Shown here piece after piece: positions 22,901 through 25,791 of a stretch of DNA of 25,791 nucleotides; position 1 is the stretch's first letter; each line of letters starts with the position of its first letter. The stretch is from Collodictyon triciliatum (taxonomy: Eukaryota; CRuMs), in NCBI GenBank assembly GCA_043381765.1, contig JBHJMP010000195.1:1-25791 (forward strand), written 5' to 3'. The notes beneath the pieces are model-generated. The model made no database searches. It had not been told where the DNA came from and saw nothing but the letters and a program-made list of their open reading frames with translations. The translations under genes were made by a program, and so were the position numbers.

Positions 22901-23500
22901 CATCATGTATGACTTCGACCTTGTCCAATCTTTTTTGCCGAGCAATTTTAGCGTATTTCATCGCCTGTTTTGACAGTATAATTAGTATTTAATTTAATTT
23001 ACATTACATGAATATCTCACGTGACTGTTATTTATATCCAAAAAAAAAAAAGGAAGAGACAAACCAAGACAAAACGAGACGAAAAGAAAGGACAGGAAAA
23101 GAATGAGTAGTGTAAAATATCGTTGAAAACTACAGGTCCCGTCCAAGATGAATCTACAAACCTCTGCATATGCGTGGCGTCCTGGCTTCGCGACATAGTG
23201 CGTCTCCCAAGTGCTGATGAGAGGGAACAGCTTCAACCCAAAGATCGCTGGCGAAACCCACTTGAAGTCACGCGATCCAAAGAAGCGGATGAGAAGAAAA
23301 GACGGATGGGTAGGTTCACAAGGTCGCTTTGGATGGGTAGGCGACATTATCTTGCCCGGCCAAATAGGATATCCTCGCATCTTCAGCCAGACAAGATCGC
23401 CTTCTTTCAGACTTGAGCCGCCCTCGACTCGCTCTTTGGGTGGCGGGTCGGCTGCCTTCTTTGGCTTCGGGCCTCGGCGGGACTTTTGACGAATGACCAT
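19906..23500 (-). CDS. PWWP chromatin reader with AT-hooks and two LEDGF-type IBD/LW domains
   Basis: Exons: 23500-23162, 22964-22784, 22691-21378, 21255-21191, 21056-20988, 20912-20720, 20599-20535, 20379-20311, 20238-19906. All phases agree; 875 residues. Residues 34-113 are a PWWP domain (GDLVWLKMRGYPIWPGKI, motif PIWP at 45-48), which in relatives such as LEDGF/PSIP1 and HDGFL2 reads H3K36 methylation. The linker is extremely Lys/Ser/Glu-rich and carries AT-hook-like motifs SRGRKR (~243), KKRGRKK (~301) and KRGRKPKK (~325). Two copies of an integrase-binding-domain-like bundle follow (about 614-693 and 721-800), each ending GLSIKDFRHHQDEEVR.MYKKLK; in LEDGF this fold docks disordered partners such as IWS1. 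The tail is acidic and Pro-rich. Nuclear location is inferred. It is LEDGF/HRP2-like in architecture; orthology is not shown, and the duplicated second domain is unusual. Confidence 0.9.
20239..20599 (-). repeat. In-gene duplication, downstream copy (three-exon IBD unit)
   Basis: The unit is a 65-base exon, a 69-base exon and the start of the last exon, plus the introns between. It pairs with 20913-21255. The 69-base exon differs at 5 of 69 positions by direct comparison. The following intron also aligns along its length (72 versus 75 bases). The last exon of the unit continues the similarity for about 105 coding bases. Confidence 0.9.
20913..21255 (-). repeat. In-gene duplication, upstream copy (three-exon IBD unit)
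   Basis: Partner of 20239-20599, with identical exon sizes (65 and 69 bases) and splice phases. Shared intron text includes CATTATCAAAGAATTCTTAC next to the donor. The 65-base exon is strongly diverged between the copies, while the neighbouring exon and intron are not. Confidence 0.9.
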
Positions 23501-24481
23501 TTTCTTTCTTACTTACTCCTTTTTATGTTCGTTTGGCGGCTCTTCTGCGTGCCTTGAGGTCTATTCTTTGCTTCTGTGTTTTATTGCACGATTCTTCTCC
23601 CTGGGAGAATAGCTTCGCACAAACTATGTCGCTTTCGTGATCTAAATAGGAGGAAGCAAAGTGAAATTCTACAGCTCTTTTTCAGCAGAAGTCCTCCGCT
23701 GGCTGCTTGATGACTCCGAGATGAGTGCATCGCAAGCATGTGTGGTTTGCATGCTTATTTGAATGGCATGACTGAAAGGACGAAGCAGGACAGAGATGAG
23801 GTATGTTGAAGACGTCTGCGAATGGGTCTCTGTGTGGTTTGATCGGCGCTTTGATCAGAGGCCGCGATTGTATGTGGTGGGAGGTTTGTGTCGTTGTCCT
23901 TCATTTGTTGCAACGTGCTCGGCAGCGAGAAAGAATATTAGAACGTTGGAGAGGAAAATATAAGGCACCCGCCCGGGAAAAGCTTACGTAACTTCTTTGC
24001 TAAATTTATGGATATTTATTTACTTACAATTATTTATTTGTGGAAATGATAATTTATCTAATTATTATTATTATCAAAGCATAATTTAGCTTGCATTCGT
24101 AATTAATTAATAATCAATGTATGATATATTATTATTTAGTAGAATTTTTTTAAGATGGCGGTGTTGCGGGGGGTAATTCCATATAAGAGCAGGAAAAATG
24201 TGTGCACCACCAGCGCATCTTTGCCAGAAGCGGAATGCCTTCACTTTGTGCATTTTCTCTTATGTCCGCGTTTCCCTCTCGCTTGTTATACTGCAATGGA
24301 AATTCGACCGAATTGGCCTGTTTTCCTTTTCAAACGCGTTTCTGTCCCTTTCTCTTTCTCTGTCTCTCTCGGTCTCTCTCGGTCTAAGCCTTTCCCAAAA
24401 GCCTGGTTGTTGGCAAATACGCCTTTGGAATTGCGTTGCGGGAACGAACCCACCCACTCTATTTTGTACTTCCACCAGCCA
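23501..24481. other. Upstream region of the PWWP gene, no supported gene
   Basis: Presumed promoter and 5' leader of the PWWP gene next to 23500. The rest is mixed: a somewhat GC-richer part to about 23990, a strongly AT-rich stretch at 24000-24150, and a CT-rich patch (about 24336-24396). Several short open frames exist, but none has recognisable domains or splice partners; those running into the gap are artefacts of N. Confidence 0.6.
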
Positions 24482-25377
24482 NNNNNNNNNNNNNNNNNNN
24501 NNNNNNNNNNNNNNNNNNNNNNNNNNNNNNNNNNNNNNNNNNNNNNNNNNNNNNNNNNNNNNNNNNNNNNNNNNNNNNNNNNNNNNNNNNNNNNNNNNNN
24601 NNNNNNNNNNNNNNNNNNNNNNNNNNNNNNNNNNNNNNNNNNNNNNNNNNNNNNNNNNNNNNNNNNNNNNNNNNNNNNNNNNNNNNNNNNNNNNNNNNNN
24701 NNNNNNNNNNNNNNNNNNNNNNNNNNNNNNNNNNNNNNNNNNNNNNNNNNNNNNNNNNNNNNNNNNNNNNNNNNNNNNNNNNNNNNNNNNNNNNNNNNNN
24801 NNNNNNNNNNNNNNNNNNNNNNNNNNNNNNNNNNNNNNNNNNNNNNNNNNNNNNNNNNNNNNNNNNNNNNNNNNNNNNNNNNNNNNNNNNNNNNNNNNNN
24901 NNNNNNNNNNNNNNNNNNNNNNNNNNNNNNNNNNNNNNNNNNNNNNNNNNNNNNNNNNNNNNNNNNNNNNNNNNNNNNNNNNNNNNNNNNNNNNNNNNNN
25001 NNNNNNNNNNNNNNNNNNNNNNNNNNNNNNNNNNNNNNNNNNNNNNNNNNNNNNNNNNNNNNNNNNNNNNNNNNNNNNNNNNNNNNNNNNNNNNNNNNNN
25101 NNNNNNNNNNNNNNNNNNNNNNNNNNNNNNNNNNNNNNNNNNNNNNNNNNNNNNNNNNNNNNNNNNNNNNNNNNNNNNNNNNNNNNNNNNNNNNNNNNNN
25201 NNNNNNNNNNNNNNNNNNNNNNNNNNNNNNNNNNNNNNNNNNNNNNNNNNNNNNNNNNNNNNNNNNNNNNNNNNNNNNNNNNNNNNNNNNNNNNNNNNNN
25301 NNNNNNNNNNNNNNNNNNNNNNNNNNNNNNNNNNNNNNNNNNNNNNNNNNNNNNNNNNNNNNNNNNNNNNNNNNNNN
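24482..25377. other. Assembly gap, 896 N
   Basis: The non-round length suggests a gap sized from read pairs or maps. Any gene across it cannot be read. Confidence 0.97.
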
Positions 25378-25733
25378 ATCTGGTATTATAAATCAAAGGC
25401 ACTCTTTCACATCTGCAGCCAAGAATTAATCACACTATACCCTACCTCTTCCCCCCTCGATTGTTTTGGTATATCTGAGAAGGCCGTCCTCCTGTTTTCT
25501 TTTGTTTTAAATGGGCCAACCGTTTTGTATCGCTGGTTAGCGATAAGACAGCCACTTTGATGAACATCTCATGTACCGGATGCAATCGGAGTCATTTCAA
25601 TCATGGCAGAAACATAAACAAAAAAAAACTTTGCTCTCCGATCATACAATCCACCACTCCTAATTTTCTTCCTTCTTTCCTCTCTTTATCATCGCCATGC
25701 AAACAAATCCAGTATCACAATCAGAATCTAATC
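25378..25733. other. Post-gap segment, nothing identified
   Basis: About 350 bases of unremarkable AT-rich sequence with a pyrimidine-rich patch near 25660-25690. No domain, RNA or repeat family is recognised. Confidence 0.6.
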
Positions 25734-25791
25734 CAAACAAAAAACAAAAAACAAAAAACAAAAAACAAAAAACAAAAAACAAAAAACAAAA
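25734..25791. repeat. (CAAAAAA)n heptamer repeat at window end
   Basis: Seven to eight perfect copies of a seven-base unit run to the last base of the window. The spacing resembles a short telomere-like array but the unit has no G, so an ordinary microsatellite is the simplest reading. Confidence 0.9.

Noticed and set aside
24155-25560. Open frames of 370-420 residues at the right end
   Set aside because: More than two thirds of each is N. The flanking residues show no domain or consistent frame.
25734-25791. Possible telomere array (CAAAAAA)n
   Set aside because: There is no G on either strand in telomeric arrangement; the run is short and the window end is arbitrary, so a microsatellite is simpler.
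1-25791. CRISPR arrays, insertion sequences, transposon terminal repeats, viral genes
   Set aside because: I saw no repeat-spacer pattern, transposase, reverse transcriptase or capsid-like frames on either strand.

Overview
The window is nuclear DNA from a flagellated (ciliated) microbial eukaryote. It is AT-rich and intron-dense with GT-AG introns, has a eukaryotic tRNA gene with internal promoter boxes, and carries many simple repeats and two N gaps (11118-11217 and 24482-25377). A complete intraflagellar transport gene (IFT88) shows that the lineage makes, or has very recently made, a cilium or flagellum. The sequence alone does not fix the lineage; nothing here is bacterial or viral.

Layout. 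(1) + strand, about 103-3795: a membrane-anchored pappalysin-type M43 metalloprotease with two Lin-12/Notch repeats inserted in the catalytic domain, then a fibronectin III module, one transmembrane helix and a Cys-rich tail. (2) - strand, 10939-4613: a ~900-residue HEAT-repeat alpha-solenoid protein of unknown function, with a GC-rich disordered first exon. (3) + strand, 11896-12884: a three-exon 206-residue protein with a duplicated LGxDPxxxxSExR motif, divergent from the HEAT gene. (4) + strand, 13311-13382: tRNA-Ala(TGC). (5) - strand, 19055-13601: IFT88, 21 exons, 809 residues, reconstructed with every splice phase consistent. (6) - strand, 23500-19906: a PWWP-domain chromatin protein with AT-hooks, a long charged linker and two LEDGF-type integrase-binding-like (LW/TFIIS-N) domains made by an in-gene exon duplication. 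(7) 23501-25791: upstream region, a large gap and low-complexity sequence with no gene I can support.

The genes do not form a pathway: an ectoprotease, a solenoid scaffold, a cilium transport subunit and a chromatin reader. The sharpest second-look points are the recent exon-plus-intron duplication in the PWWP gene (including a mosaic divergence pattern), the LEDGF-like architecture, the tethered pappalysin with a Cys-rich tail, and the unrecognised two-motif protein beside IFT88.

Exon boundaries were derived by hand from GT-AG sites, reading-frame phase and, where available, known family motifs. Unresolved joins are named in the entries.
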